Made by a program: the position numbers and the translations under genes | Assembly: GCA_021161645.1 (NCBI GenBank) | Contig: JAGHAC010000019.1 | Coordinates: 1-8,207, forward strand | Reading direction: 5' to 3' | DNA: 8,207 nt | Source of the DNA: a bacterium | GTDB taxonomy: Bacteria; Patescibacteriota; Minisyncoccia; Minisyncoccales; PEYH01 | Part shown: positions 1-5,621 of the stretch, piece after piece | Position numbering within the stretch: the first letter of the stretch is position 1 | How the letters are laid out: every line of letters begins with the position of its first letter | The notes under the pieces: model-generated | The model's database searches: none | The model's input: only the letters and a program-made list of their open reading frames with translations | Told to the model about the DNA's origin: nothing

Positions 1-1508
1 TAACCTTCGGCATGAATATAAGAAATCTCTTTAAGTTTAAGAGCCCCTTCTAAAGCAATAGGATAATTATACTTTCTACCCAAAAACAGAAAATTATTAT
101 ATTGGAAGTATTTCTCAGCCAATTTTTTAATTTTCTCTTTTTGCGCCAAAACTTTCTCCACCAAATTAGAGATCTTTACAAGCTCGCCCAAAATTCTTCT
201 ACCCATCACCAAAGACATTTCTCTTTCTCTGCCTAAAAATACTGTCAAAAGAGCTAAAACGGTTAGTTGAGAAACAAAAGATTTTGTTGCCGCTACCCCG
301 ATTTCGGGACCAGCATGATTATAAACTCCGGCATCAACTTCTCTTGCAATACTTGAACCTACCACATTAATTATTCCCAGAGTTAAAATTCCTCTTCTTT
401 TGGCTTCTTTTATGGCAAAAAGCGTATCCGCAGTTTCTCCAGATTGAGAAATAGCTAAAATTGCGTCTTTTTCTCCTAGAACCGGCTTTTTATATCTAAA
501 CTCGGAGGCGTTTTCTGTTTCAACCGGAATTTGAGCGTATTCTTCAATCATATATTCGCCGATTTTCCCTGCCAGAAAAGCTGTTCCCATTCCGACAATC
601 ACCAGCCTATTTATTTCTTTTAGCTTGTCTGCTATATTCTCTATTCCTCCTAGCTTAGCCAAACCCTCTTCAATGATTATTCTTCCTCGAATCGCGTTTT
701 TGATAACCTCTGACTCTTCCATTATTTCCTTCAACATAAAATGGGAATAGCCTCCTCTTTCTGCTTGCTGAACATTCCATTCCAAGTAATGAGAAGTTTT
801 ACTAACTGCTTGATGATCTAAATTAAAAATTCTGAAATCATTGGAAGTAATAACCCCCATCTCACCATCATCTAAATAAATAACTCTTCTTGTATATCCT
901 AAAATTGCCGGAGCATCAGAGGCAACAAAATTTTCTTTGCCTCCCAAGCCAACAATCAAAGGGCTTGATTGTCTTGCGAAAACAATTTTTTCAGGATCTT
1001 TTGAAGAAATAACCGCAATTGCATAAGCGCCGATTACTTCTTTCAAAGCCAGCCTTGTAGCTTCCTCTAAGTTTCCCTCAAAATATTTTTCTATCAAATG
1101 TGCTAATACTTCCGTATCTGTTTGGGATATAAATTGATGTCCTTCTTGTTGAAGTTTTTCTTTTAATTCTAAATAGTTCTCAATAATTCCGTTATGAATA
1201 ACAAAAATCTCTTTTTTGCAATCAAAATGCGGGTGGGCATTTGTATCTGAGGGAACACCATGAGTAGCCCAGCGAGTGTGTAATATAAAAGGATTGCCTG
1301 CGAGATCTAAATTATCTTTTTCTTCTTTAAAAGCTTTTTCTAATTCTTGAATTTTTCCTTTTTTCTTTAAATAAAAGATTCTTTTTGCCGTGGGACTATA
1401 CCACGCTCCTCCACTTGAATCATAACCCCTATATTCAAGCCTTTTGAGCATATTAATGCCCATCCTTATATCATTGTTTTTCCCGATGTATCCGATTATT
1501 CCGCACAT
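1..1508 (-). CDS. glmS: Glutamine--fructose-6-phosphate aminotransferase (isomerizing), 3' end cut by window
   Basis: This enzyme makes glucosamine-6-phosphate from fructose-6-phosphate and glutamine, the entry step to UDP-GlcNAc and peptidoglycan, in the cytosol. The 502 visible codons begin MCGIIGYIG, so Cys2 after Met removal is the N-terminal nucleophile of the class II amidotransferase domain (about residues 1-220). That domain also shows LEYRGYDSSG, HTRWATHG and VIHNGIIENY. The first SIS domain follows with VGMGTAF and ISQSGETADT, then GVAATKSF and the start of the second SIS domain. The last readable residues are SYIHAEG, a conserved stretch, so roughly 100 C-terminal residues lie outside the window (family length about 600). 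The start is fixed by the obligatory MCGI. There is no SD before it; a heptamer array begins six bases upstream. Reading frame is intact and no heptamer insertion is seen inside. Identification is secure. Confidence 0.97.
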   Translation of the reverse strand, partial: MCGIIGYIGKNNDIRMGINMLKRLEYRGYDSSGGAWYSPTAKRIFYLKKKGKIQELEKAFKEEKDNLDLAGNPFILHTRWATHGVPSDTNAHPHFDCKKEIFVIHNGIIENYLELKEKLQQEGHQFISQTDTEVLAHLIEKYFEGNLEEATRLALKEVIGAYAIAVISSKDPEKIVFARQSSPLIVGLGGKENFVASDAPAILGYTRRVIYLDDGEMGVITSNDFRIFNLDHQAVSKTSHYLEWNVQQAERGGYSHFMLKEIMEESEVIKNAIRGRIIIEEGLAKLGGIENIADKLKEINRLVIVGMGTAFLAGKIGEYMIEEYAQIPVETENASEFRYKKPVLGEKDAILAISQSGETADTLFAIKEAKRRGILTLGIINVVGSSIAREVDAGVYNHAGPEIGVAATKSFVSQLTVLALLTVFLGREREMSLVMGRRILGELVKISNLVEKVLAQKEKIKKLAEKYFQYNNFLFLGRKYNYPIALEGALKLKEISYIHAEG

Positions 1509-1513
1509 AGGTC

Positions 1514-1541
1514 AGTGAATAGTGAGTAGTGGGGAGTGAAG
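1514..1541. repeat. Heptamer array at the glmS start (4 units)
   Basis: Four consecutive 7-nt units on the plus strand read AGTGAAT, AGTGAGT, AGTGGGG, AGTGAAG. On the glmS coding strand they are CTTCACT, CCCCACT, ACTCACT, ATTCACT. The array fills the place where a ribosome-binding site would be, ending five bases before the ATG. It shares unit length and the NNNCACT/NNNAATT pattern with arrays inside leuS and tatD. Confidence 0.75.
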
Positions 1542-1557
1542 AGAAAGAGTATAGTTT

Positions 1558-1563
1558 ATTATA
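1558..1563 (-). promoter_or_regulatory. Possible -10 box for glmS
   Basis: The minus strand reads TATAAT here, a perfect -10 hexamer, about 50 bases before the glmS ATG. No convincing -35 box is seen 16-18 bases upstream, so the call is weak. If real, the mRNA leader would be about 43 nt and would include the heptamer array. Confidence 0.35.
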
Positions 1564-1646
1564 GAATAAATTGAGAACAAGTTATAGAAACTTAAAATCG
1601 GCAGAATTACACTTTCTTAAACTTATTTCTTCGCCTGTAATTAAAT

Positions 1647-1674
1647 TTGACTTTTCTAAAAATTTTGATATGTT
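1647..1674 (+). promoter_or_regulatory. Promoter of the ribbon-helix-helix gene
   Basis: TTGACT (1647-1652) and TATGTT (1669-1674) are separated by 16 bases, resembling a housekeeping sigma-factor promoter. It lies 34 bases before the ATG at 1708, giving a leader of about 25 nt that carries the SD site. It is divergent from glmS. Confidence 0.5.
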
Positions 1675-1707
1675 AATTTCAGCAACCTTTACAAAAAAGG
1701 AGGAGAA

Positions 1708-1893
1708 ATGAAAGATAGAGAAACTGTGGCGTTTACTACCGATATATCGCAAAAACATCTGCAGATACTTGAAGAGCTTTCAAAAAGAACGGGCAAGTCG
1801 ATTGATGAATTATTGAAAGAAGCCCTAGTGAACTTTCTAGAGGAAGTGGCAAGAAAAACTGCAAAGATGTCGAACTTATCCCGAGTAGATTAA
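1708..1893 (+). CDS. Small ribbon-helix-helix (CopG/Arc-like) DNA-binding protein
   Basis: This 61-residue protein has the layout of a ribbon-helix-helix fold. There is a short beta strand (about residues 6-11, TVAFTT), a first helix (14-28, SQKHLQILEELSKRT), the GKS turn (29-31), and a second helix (32-48, IDELLKEALVNFLEEV) ending in a basic tail. Such proteins bind DNA as dimers through the beta ribbon and act as repressors or antitoxins. The start is well supported: AAGGAGG at 1697-1703, four bases before the ATG. It is the only plus-strand gene in the window and has its own promoter and terminator. A 7-codon ORF with its own strong SD follows after 20 bases, where an antitoxin operon would have its toxin. 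No partner toxin is seen, so antitoxin versus stand-alone regulator is open. The family call rests on pattern only. Confidence 0.7.
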   Translation: MKDRETVAFTTDISQKHLQILEELSKRTGKSIDELLKEALVNFLEEVARKTAKMSNLSRVD

Positions 1894-1913
1894 GAGATTA
1901 CAAGGAGGAATAA

Positions 1914-1937
1914 ATGAAATTCTTAACACTGGTTTGA
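1914..1937 (+). CDS. Seven-codon micro-ORF MKFLTLV before a terminator
   Basis: A strong SD (AAGGAGG, 1902-1908) is followed five bases later by ATG and seven sense codons (MKFLTLV) ending in TGA. The perfect terminator hairpin starts only 11 bases past that stop, close enough for a terminating ribosome to reach it. It could be a leader peptide, or the surviving 5' end of a second operon gene that was deleted. No downstream plus-strand gene exists to be attenuated, which favours a remnant. Translation itself is unproven. Confidence 0.4.
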   Translation: MKFLTLV

Positions 1938-1948
1938 GATTATTTTCG

Positions 1949-1982
1949 AAAAGGGTCGGAACTTCCGACCCTTTTGTTTTTT
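1949..1982 (+). terminator. Intrinsic terminator of the ribbon-helix-helix unit
   Basis: AAAAGGGTCGGAA (1949-1961) and TTCCGACCCTTTT (1963-1975) are exact inverted repeats around one base, followed by GTTTTTT. This is a textbook intrinsic terminator for plus-strand transcription. The stem's own A and T runs could give weaker termination from the other side. Confidence 0.92.
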
Positions 1983-2051
1983 ACAACAAATACAATATCT
2001 CTCGCTGAGAAAATCTACTTTTTTAATAAAAAATCCTAACTAATCTAGGTC

Positions 2052-2363
2052 TTAATCTGTTAAAATTTCTTCCTCAAAGATAAAAGTAAATGGATAATCA
2101 ATCACGACCCTTCCTTCACATCTTTCCTTGACCACGTCCCCACGATATCATGGTTGCCTCGCCCGTGGAGAAAATCAATACCTGAAAGACCATAAATTCG
2201 CTTCCGTTGCAGAATTTTGTTATCTCTCCTGAGTAACCGAGAAGAAAGATCGCGATTTATTTTCTCATTTTTTAAATGAGCTTTAAAATTCCTTGCGCTT
2301 GTTTTTGGGTGCCTTTCTGATTATAGTATTTTTAAACCAAAACAAACTCTCTCGGCCTAATTT
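2052..2363 (-). pseudogene. Probable decayed gene remnant with frameshifts
   Basis: The gap 1983-2403 has no intact gene, but the minus strand reads like broken coding sequence. A 72-codon open stretch (2105-2320) has no ATG and contains RDLSSRLLRRDNK, KRIYGLSGIDFLHGRGNHD and IVGTWSRKDVKEG. A shift of one base near 2106-2115 would join it to GRVVIDYPFTFIFEEEILTD, ending in TAA at 2052-2054. A third frame upstream (2286-2363) reads ESLFWFKNTIIRKAPKNKRK. The pieces concatenate into a plausible basic protein C-terminus. The GNHD string recalls metallophosphoesterases, but nothing else supports that family, so no function is assigned. Local GC looks higher than in the AT-rich flanks. It could be chance in noncoding DNA; the frame-joining is inference. 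Confidence 0.35.
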
Positions 2364-2403
2364 TTACTGAACTCCTTTTTCAATATACTATTTCCTTTTA
2401 ATA

Positions 2404-2442
2404 TAAGAAAAAGGCCCAGCAACATTGTATAATCGCTGGACC
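2404..2442 (-). terminator. Intrinsic terminator of the 111-aa gene
   Basis: On the minus strand GGTCCAGC (2435-2442) pairs with GCTGGGCC (2413-2420) over eight positions with one G-U pair, and is followed by TTTTTCTT. It begins 14 bases after the stop of the gene ending at 2456. It faces the plus-strand terminator at 1949, so the two units converge on the gene-poor gap. Confidence 0.8.
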
Positions 2443-2455
2443 ATGCAGACGCCTT

Positions 2456-2791
2456 TTAATATTGTCTCGATAACTTTTCATAAAGCGTCTCTTTATCCCC
2501 GGGCAGAGAACCCTGATCTAATCCTCCTGGGACGATATCGATAGCGTCAAGGGGCCAATGCCATCCCGAAAATTGCCAAACCACCTTCATATGTCCAGTT
2601 TGAAGAACTTCCCAAATAAGAATTCTATCCCTTTCAATGTCTACTCCCTTTACTTCTTTTAATGCCTCCTCCACGCTTCCAAAACCCTCACCTGAAAGGT
2701 CTGGTATTTGTGGATCTCCTACATTAGAAACCCATACCAGATAATACCTTGCTCTTCTTATTTCTTCCTCCTTTCGCCTATTGCCGGGCAT
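2456..2791 (-). CDS. Hypothetical protein, 111 aa
   Basis: I do not recognise this family. The protein starts with a charged segment (residues 3-16, GNRRKEEEIRRARY). A likely alpha/beta core follows, with hydrophobic strands YYLVWVS (16-22) and RILIWEVL (56-63), a helix around SVEEALKEVKG (39-49), and a Trp-rich strand MKVVWQFSGWHWPL. There is no signal peptide or membrane segment, so it is probably cytosolic. It has its own promoter (2807-2834) and terminator (2404-2442), which makes it a separate transcription unit and supports a real gene. There is no SD upstream; the predicted transcript would begin only about nine bases before the ATG. An internal AAAGGAGG lies about 15 bases into the gene but is followed by no usable start. 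Base composition looks richer in GC than neighbouring leuS, consistent with recent acquisition. Confidence 0.7.
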   Translation of the reverse strand: MPGNRRKEEEIRRARYYLVWVSNVGDPQIPDLSGEGFGSVEEALKEVKGVDIERDRILIWEVLQTGHMKVVWQFSGWHWPLDAIDIVPGGLDQGSLPGDKETLYEKLSRQY

Positions 2792-2806
2792 TTTTAATCT
2801 TTGATT

Positions 2807-2834
2807 ATCTTAAAATATTCATTTAAAAAGTCAA
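2807..2834 (-). promoter_or_regulatory. Promoter of the 111-aa gene, very short leader
   Basis: The minus strand reads TTGACT (2829-2834), 16 bases, TAAGAT (2807-2812). The expected start site near 2800 leaves a leader of about nine nt with no SD before the ATG at 2791. The 130-base gap between this gene and the leuS stop shows no clear leuS terminator. Confidence 0.5.
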
Positions 2835-2921
2835 GATACCATATTTTTTATCGATAATGGAAAAACCTGATACGTAAGCCTTTCTATCCGTCCTCTCGGG
2901 AAACAATCCTCTAGATAAATT

Positions 2922-5534
2922 TCACCTTACAACGAAATTAATTAATCGATCTTTTACAAATATTACTTTCTTGATCTTTCTGCCTTTTAACCATTTTTGG
3001 ATTTTCTCTAACTTTAAAGCTAATTCTTTTGCTTCTTCTTCTGAAATGCCTTTCTTAACTTGAATCTGATCGCGGACTTTTCCGTTGATTTGAACAATAA
3101 GGGTAATTATTTCTTTTTCTATAAGGGTTTCGTCATATTCGGGCCATTTTTCTTCAAATATTGATTTTTCTGTTTTCTCAATTTGATGGTATAACTCCTC
3201 TGCAAAGTGAGGAGCAAACGGCGCCAAGATTATTAAAAATTTCTTAAAATCTTCGATTTGCAATTTACAATTTGAATTTTGCAATTCGTTGACAAACTCC
3301 ATCATTGAAGCAATAGCTGTATTAAATTTCATTGCCTCAATATCTTCTGTTACTTTTTTAATTGTCTGATGTAGCTTTCTTTTTAGCCTGTTTTCTGTTT
3401 CTTTGTTGTTTTCTGATCCTCCGATTTGCAATTTGCTGTCGCTCGCGACTCCCCAATGGATAGAATTTACAATTTGAAATACTTTCTCTAAAAACCTCTT
3501 TGTCCCAAGTATGCCTTTTGGGTCCCAAGAAATTGGTTGATCAAAAGGACCCATAAACATCTCATATAATCTAAAAGCATCTGCCCCATATTCTTTTATA
3601 AGATCGTCGGGATTGATAACATTTCCTTTTGATTTGGACATTTTTCGTCCGTCGGGCGCCAAAATCAGCCCTTGATTTCTTAATTTTAAGAATGGCTCAT
3701 TAAATGGTAAAATTTCTTGATCATACAAGAATTTTGTCCAAAAACGGGCATATAACAGATGTAAAACTGCGTGTTCGGCACCCCCAACATAAAAATCTAC
3801 CGGAAGCCAATATTCCATTAATTTTCTATCAGCTAAAGCTTTATTGTTTTTTGGATCTACATATCTAATAAAATACCAGCAGGAACCCGCCCATTGGGGC
3901 ATTGTATTTGTCTCTCTTTTTGCGGGCGCTCCACATTTTGGACATTTTGTTTCAACCCAATCTTTTATTCCTGCCAAGGGCGATTCTCCTGTGCCTGTTG
4001 GCTGATATTTTTCTACTTTCGGAAGAGTTAAGGGTAGTTCTTCTTCTGGAACAGCAATCCATCCGGGATTTAAAATTTCCCCCAAAGAATATTCATAATT
4101 TTGAATCTTGTAAATTTGATTTTTTTCTAAATTTTTAATTTTGCCTGCCCGTCCGACAGGCGGGAATTTTGAATTTTGAATTCTTTTTTTGCATTCCTCG
4201 CAAAAAACGAGCGGGATTGGTTCTCCCCAATATCTCTGTCGTGAAAATATCCAGTCACGAAGTTTATAATTTACAGCAAATTCTGCCAACCCTTTTAATT
4301 TCAGCCATTTTACGATTTCTTCTCTTGCTTTTTGCGATGGCATTCTATCAAACTGTCCCGAATTTACTAACACTCCTTCTCCTTCATAAGCTTTTTCTAA
4401 TTTAGTTTTGAGTTTTGAGTTGTGGTTTTGAGTTTTGAGTCTTGAGTTTTGAGATATCACTTCAATAATCGGCAAATCGTATTTTCTCGCAAACTCAAAA
4501 TCTCTTTGATCATGCGCTGGCACTGCCATAATTGCGCCGGTGCCGTAATAGGGCAAAACATAATCGGAAACCCAAATAGGTATTTTTTCTTCTGTGGCTG
4601 GATTAATAGCGTATGCTCCGGTAAACACGCCTGTTTTTTCTTTTTCTTCTTGTCTTTCCACATCTAATTTCTTTTTTGTTTCCTCAATGTATTTTTTAAC
4701 CTCTTCTCTGTATTCAGGCGTAGTAATTTCCAAAACCAATGGGTGCTCTGGCGCTAAAACCAAAAATGTTGCCCCAAAAATTGTATCCGCTCTTGTAGTA
4801 AAAACCTCAATTTGAAATTTGAAATTTGAAATTTGAAATTTTATCATCGCTCCTTCCGACCTCCCTATCCAATTTTTCTGCATCTCTTTTATTTTTTCTG
4901 GCCAATCAAGCTTATCTAGCCCCTCTAAAAGTTTTTCGGCATAGGCAGTAATTTTTAAAACCCACTGAGGGATTTCTTTTTTTGTAACTTCTGTCCCACA
5001 TCTCTCGCATTTCCCACCAACCACCTCCTCGTTTGCTAGTCCGGTTTTACAAGAGGGGCACCAATTAATTGGCAGAGTTTTATTATAAACTAATCCTGCG
5101 CGAAAAAATTTAAGAAAAATCCACTGTGTCCATTTATAATATTCTGGATCAGTTGTGTTTATTTCTCTTGACCAATCATAAGACAAACCAATCATTTTCA
5201 TCTGTTCCTTAAACTGAGCAATATTTTGTTTCGTTGAAATTCTTGGATGAATTCCTGTTTTGATGGCATAGTTTTCCGCAGGAAGACCGAAAGCATCCCA
5301 CCCCATTGGATGTAAAACATTATATCCTTTCATTCGCATATAGTGAGCAATTACATCTGTGGCAATATATCCTCGAGGATGACCAACATGAAGTCCAGCT
5401 CCGGACGGATAGGGAAACATATCTAAAATATAAAATTTGGGTGATTTTGAAAAATCCTTGGCTTTAAATATTTCTTTCTCTTCCCAAAACTTCTGCCATT
5501 TTTTTTCTATTTTTTTGAAGTCATACTTTTCCAT
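2922..5534 (-). CDS. leuS: Leucyl-tRNA synthetase with heptamer-derived insertions
   Basis: Charges tRNA-Leu with leucine in the cytosol. All class I hallmarks are present: HVGH (residues 49-52) in the first half of the Rossmann fold, a zinc site at C159, C162, C176 and C179, and a CP1 editing domain opening with VFTTRADTIFG (244-254) and containing GTGAIMAVPAHDQRD (331-345). The DWIFSRQRYWGEPIP stretch (427-441) follows, then a second cysteine set (C445, C448, C531, C534), KMSKS (631-635), the anticodon-binding helices, and a C-terminal domain ending KVIFVKDRLINFVVR. At 870 residues it is somewhat longer than many bacterial LeuRS. The excess maps to five low-complexity segments (about 231-243, 362-377, 450-479, 686-705, 749-761), each encoded by heptamer arrays and apparently lying in loops. 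The start lacks an SD, and the predicted promoter places transcription start within about four bases of the ATG, so the mRNA is probably leaderless. The stop is TGA. Confidence 0.98.
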   Translation of the reverse strand: MEKYDFKKIEKKWQKFWEEKEIFKAKDFSKSPKFYILDMFPYPSGAGLHVGHPRGYIATDVIAHYMRMKGYNVLHPMGWDAFGLPAENYAIKTGIHPRISTKQNIAQFKEQMKMIGLSYDWSREINTTDPEYYKWTQWIFLKFFRAGLVYNKTLPINWCPSCKTGLANEEVVGGKCERCGTEVTKKEIPQWVLKITAYAEKLLEGLDKLDWPEKIKEMQKNWIGRSEGAMIKFQISNFKFQIEVFTTRADTIFGATFLVLAPEHPLVLEITTPEYREEVKKYIEETKKKLDVERQEEKEKTGVFTGAYAINPATEEKIPIWVSDYVLPYYGTGAIMAVPAHDQRDFEFARKYDLPIIEVISQNSRLKTQNHNSKLKTKLEKAYEGEGVLVNSGQFDRMPSQKAREEIVKWLKLKGLAEFAVNYKLRDWIFSRQRYWGEPIPLVFCEECKKRIQNSKFPPVGRAGKIKNLEKNQIYKIQNYEYSLGEILNPGWIAVPEEELPLTLPKVEKYQPTGTGESPLAGIKDWVETKCPKCGAPAKRETNTMPQWAGSCWYFIRYVDPKNNKALADRKLMEYWLPVDFYVGGAEHAVLHLLYARFWTKFLYDQEILPFNEPFLKLRNQGLILAPDGRKMSKSKGNVINPDDLIKEYGADAFRLYEMFMGPFDQPISWDPKGILGTKRFLEKVFQIVNSIHWGVASDSKLQIGGSENNKETENRLKRKLHQTIKKVTEDIEAMKFNTAIASMMEFVNELQNSNCKLQIEDFKKFLIILAPFAPHFAEELYHQIEKTEKSIFEEKWPEYDETLIEKEIITLIVQINGKVRDQIQVKKGISEEEAKELALKLEKIQKWLKGRKIKKVIFVKDRLINFVVR
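3254..3288 (-). repeat. Heptamer array in leuS (5 units)
   Basis: Five contiguous 7-nt units on the coding strand: CGAATTG, CAAAATT, CAAATTG, TAAATTG, CAAATCG. They encode ELQNSNCKLQIEDF, about LeuRS residues 749-761, between helices of the anticodon-binding domain. One unit contains TAA, but the frame used avoids it. Confidence 0.8.
3422..3477 (-). repeat. Heptamer array in leuS with a 28-nt insert
   Basis: Coding-strand heptamers CAAATTG, CAAATCG (3422-3435) and TCAAATT, GTAAATT (3464-3477) flank a non-heptamer block of exactly 28 nt (3436-3463). The block contains GTCGCGAGCGAC, a 5-bp stem with a 2-nt loop. The segment encodes IVNSIHWGVASDSKLQIGG, an extra loop after RFLEKVF at LeuRS residues 686-705. 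Confidence 0.7.
4097..4185 (-). repeat. Heptamer array in leuS with a 21-nt palindromic insert
   Basis: Plus-strand units AATTTTT (4130-4136) and AATTTTG (4137-4143) are followed by a GC-rich block of exactly 21 nt (4144-4164). Units AATTTTG, AATTTTG and AATTCTT then resume in register (4165-4185). Two further units sit at 4097-4110. The 21-nt block is an imperfect palindrome over its whole length: nine of ten positions pair, one as G-T. It encodes PPVGRAG within an extra loop just after C448 of LeuRS. Confidence 0.8.
4404..4451 (-). repeat. Heptamer array in leuS, ACTCAAA type (48 nt)
   Basis: Seven units of the AGTTTTG class on the plus strand (CAAAACT on the coding strand); one has lost a base (4425-4430) and two have single substitutions. 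Total length is 48 nt, exactly 16 codons. It encodes SQNSRLKTQNHNSKLKT, a loop in the editing domain at LeuRS residues 362-377. Confidence 0.85.
4808..4842 (-). repeat. Heptamer array in leuS, CAAATTT type (5 units)
   Basis: Five contiguous coding-strand units (AAAATTT, three CAAATTT, CAAATTG) encode IKFQISNFKFQIEV, LeuRS residues 231-243. The segment leads into the editing-domain motif VFTTRADT, where other LeuRS have a beta-hairpin of comparable length. This array may therefore have replaced native sequence rather than added to it. Confidence 0.85.
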
Positions 5535-5543
5535 ATATTATTC

Positions 5544-5572
5544 ATTTTAGCCACAAAAATTTGGGTTTTCAA
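5544..5572 (-). promoter_or_regulatory. leuS promoter giving a leaderless mRNA
   Basis: The minus strand reads TTGAAA (5567-5572), 17 bases, TAAAAT (5544-5549); each hexamer has five of six consensus bases at ideal spacing. A start site six to seven bases downstream falls at about 5536-5538, two to four bases before the ATG at 5534. The promoter abuts the upstream terminator. Confidence 0.6.
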
Positions 5573-5574
5573 GG

Positions 5575-5614
5575 AAAAAAGAAAAAGCCCGAGCCGCAAG
5601 GACTCGGGGCTTTT
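5575..5614 (-). terminator. Intrinsic terminator of the prs-like gene
   Basis: On the minus strand AAAAGCCCCGAG (5603-5614) pairs with CTCGGGCTTTT (5583-5593) with one bulged base and a 9-nt loop, followed by CTTTTTT. It starts about eight bases after the TAG stop at 5622. Confidence 0.9.
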
Positions 5615-5621
5615 GCGTTTT

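Noticed and set aside
1509..1707. glmS ribozyme or riboswitch upstream of glmS
   Set aside because: The predicted glmS leader is only about 45 nt and filled by the heptamer array; there is no room or sequence match for the ribozyme.
2264..2280. Hairpin CTCATTT/AAATGAG as a terminator
   Set aside because: It is AT-rich and short, has no T-tract, and lies inside the putative gene remnant.
2819..2924. Possible UGA recoding, because the leuS frame stays open for about 34 codons past its TGA
   Set aside because: LeuRS homology ends exactly at the usual C-terminus before this TGA, a promoter for the next gene lies in the extension, and metG also ends normally at TGA.
4404..4451. Tandem repeats considered as a CRISPR array
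   Set aside because: Units are 7 nt with no spacers, lie inside a coding frame, and no cas gene is present.
4449..4667. Open frames on both strands around 4449-4667, and plus-strand frames at 3902-4138, 4169-4405 and 4594-4815
   Set aside because: All overlap the well-conserved leuS reading frame, lack SD sites, and have low-complexity or Phe/Lys-rich translations typical of shadow frames.
5535..5574. T-box leader upstream of leuS
   Set aside because: Only about 40 bases separate leuS from the upstream terminator, and the promoter leaves essentially no leader.
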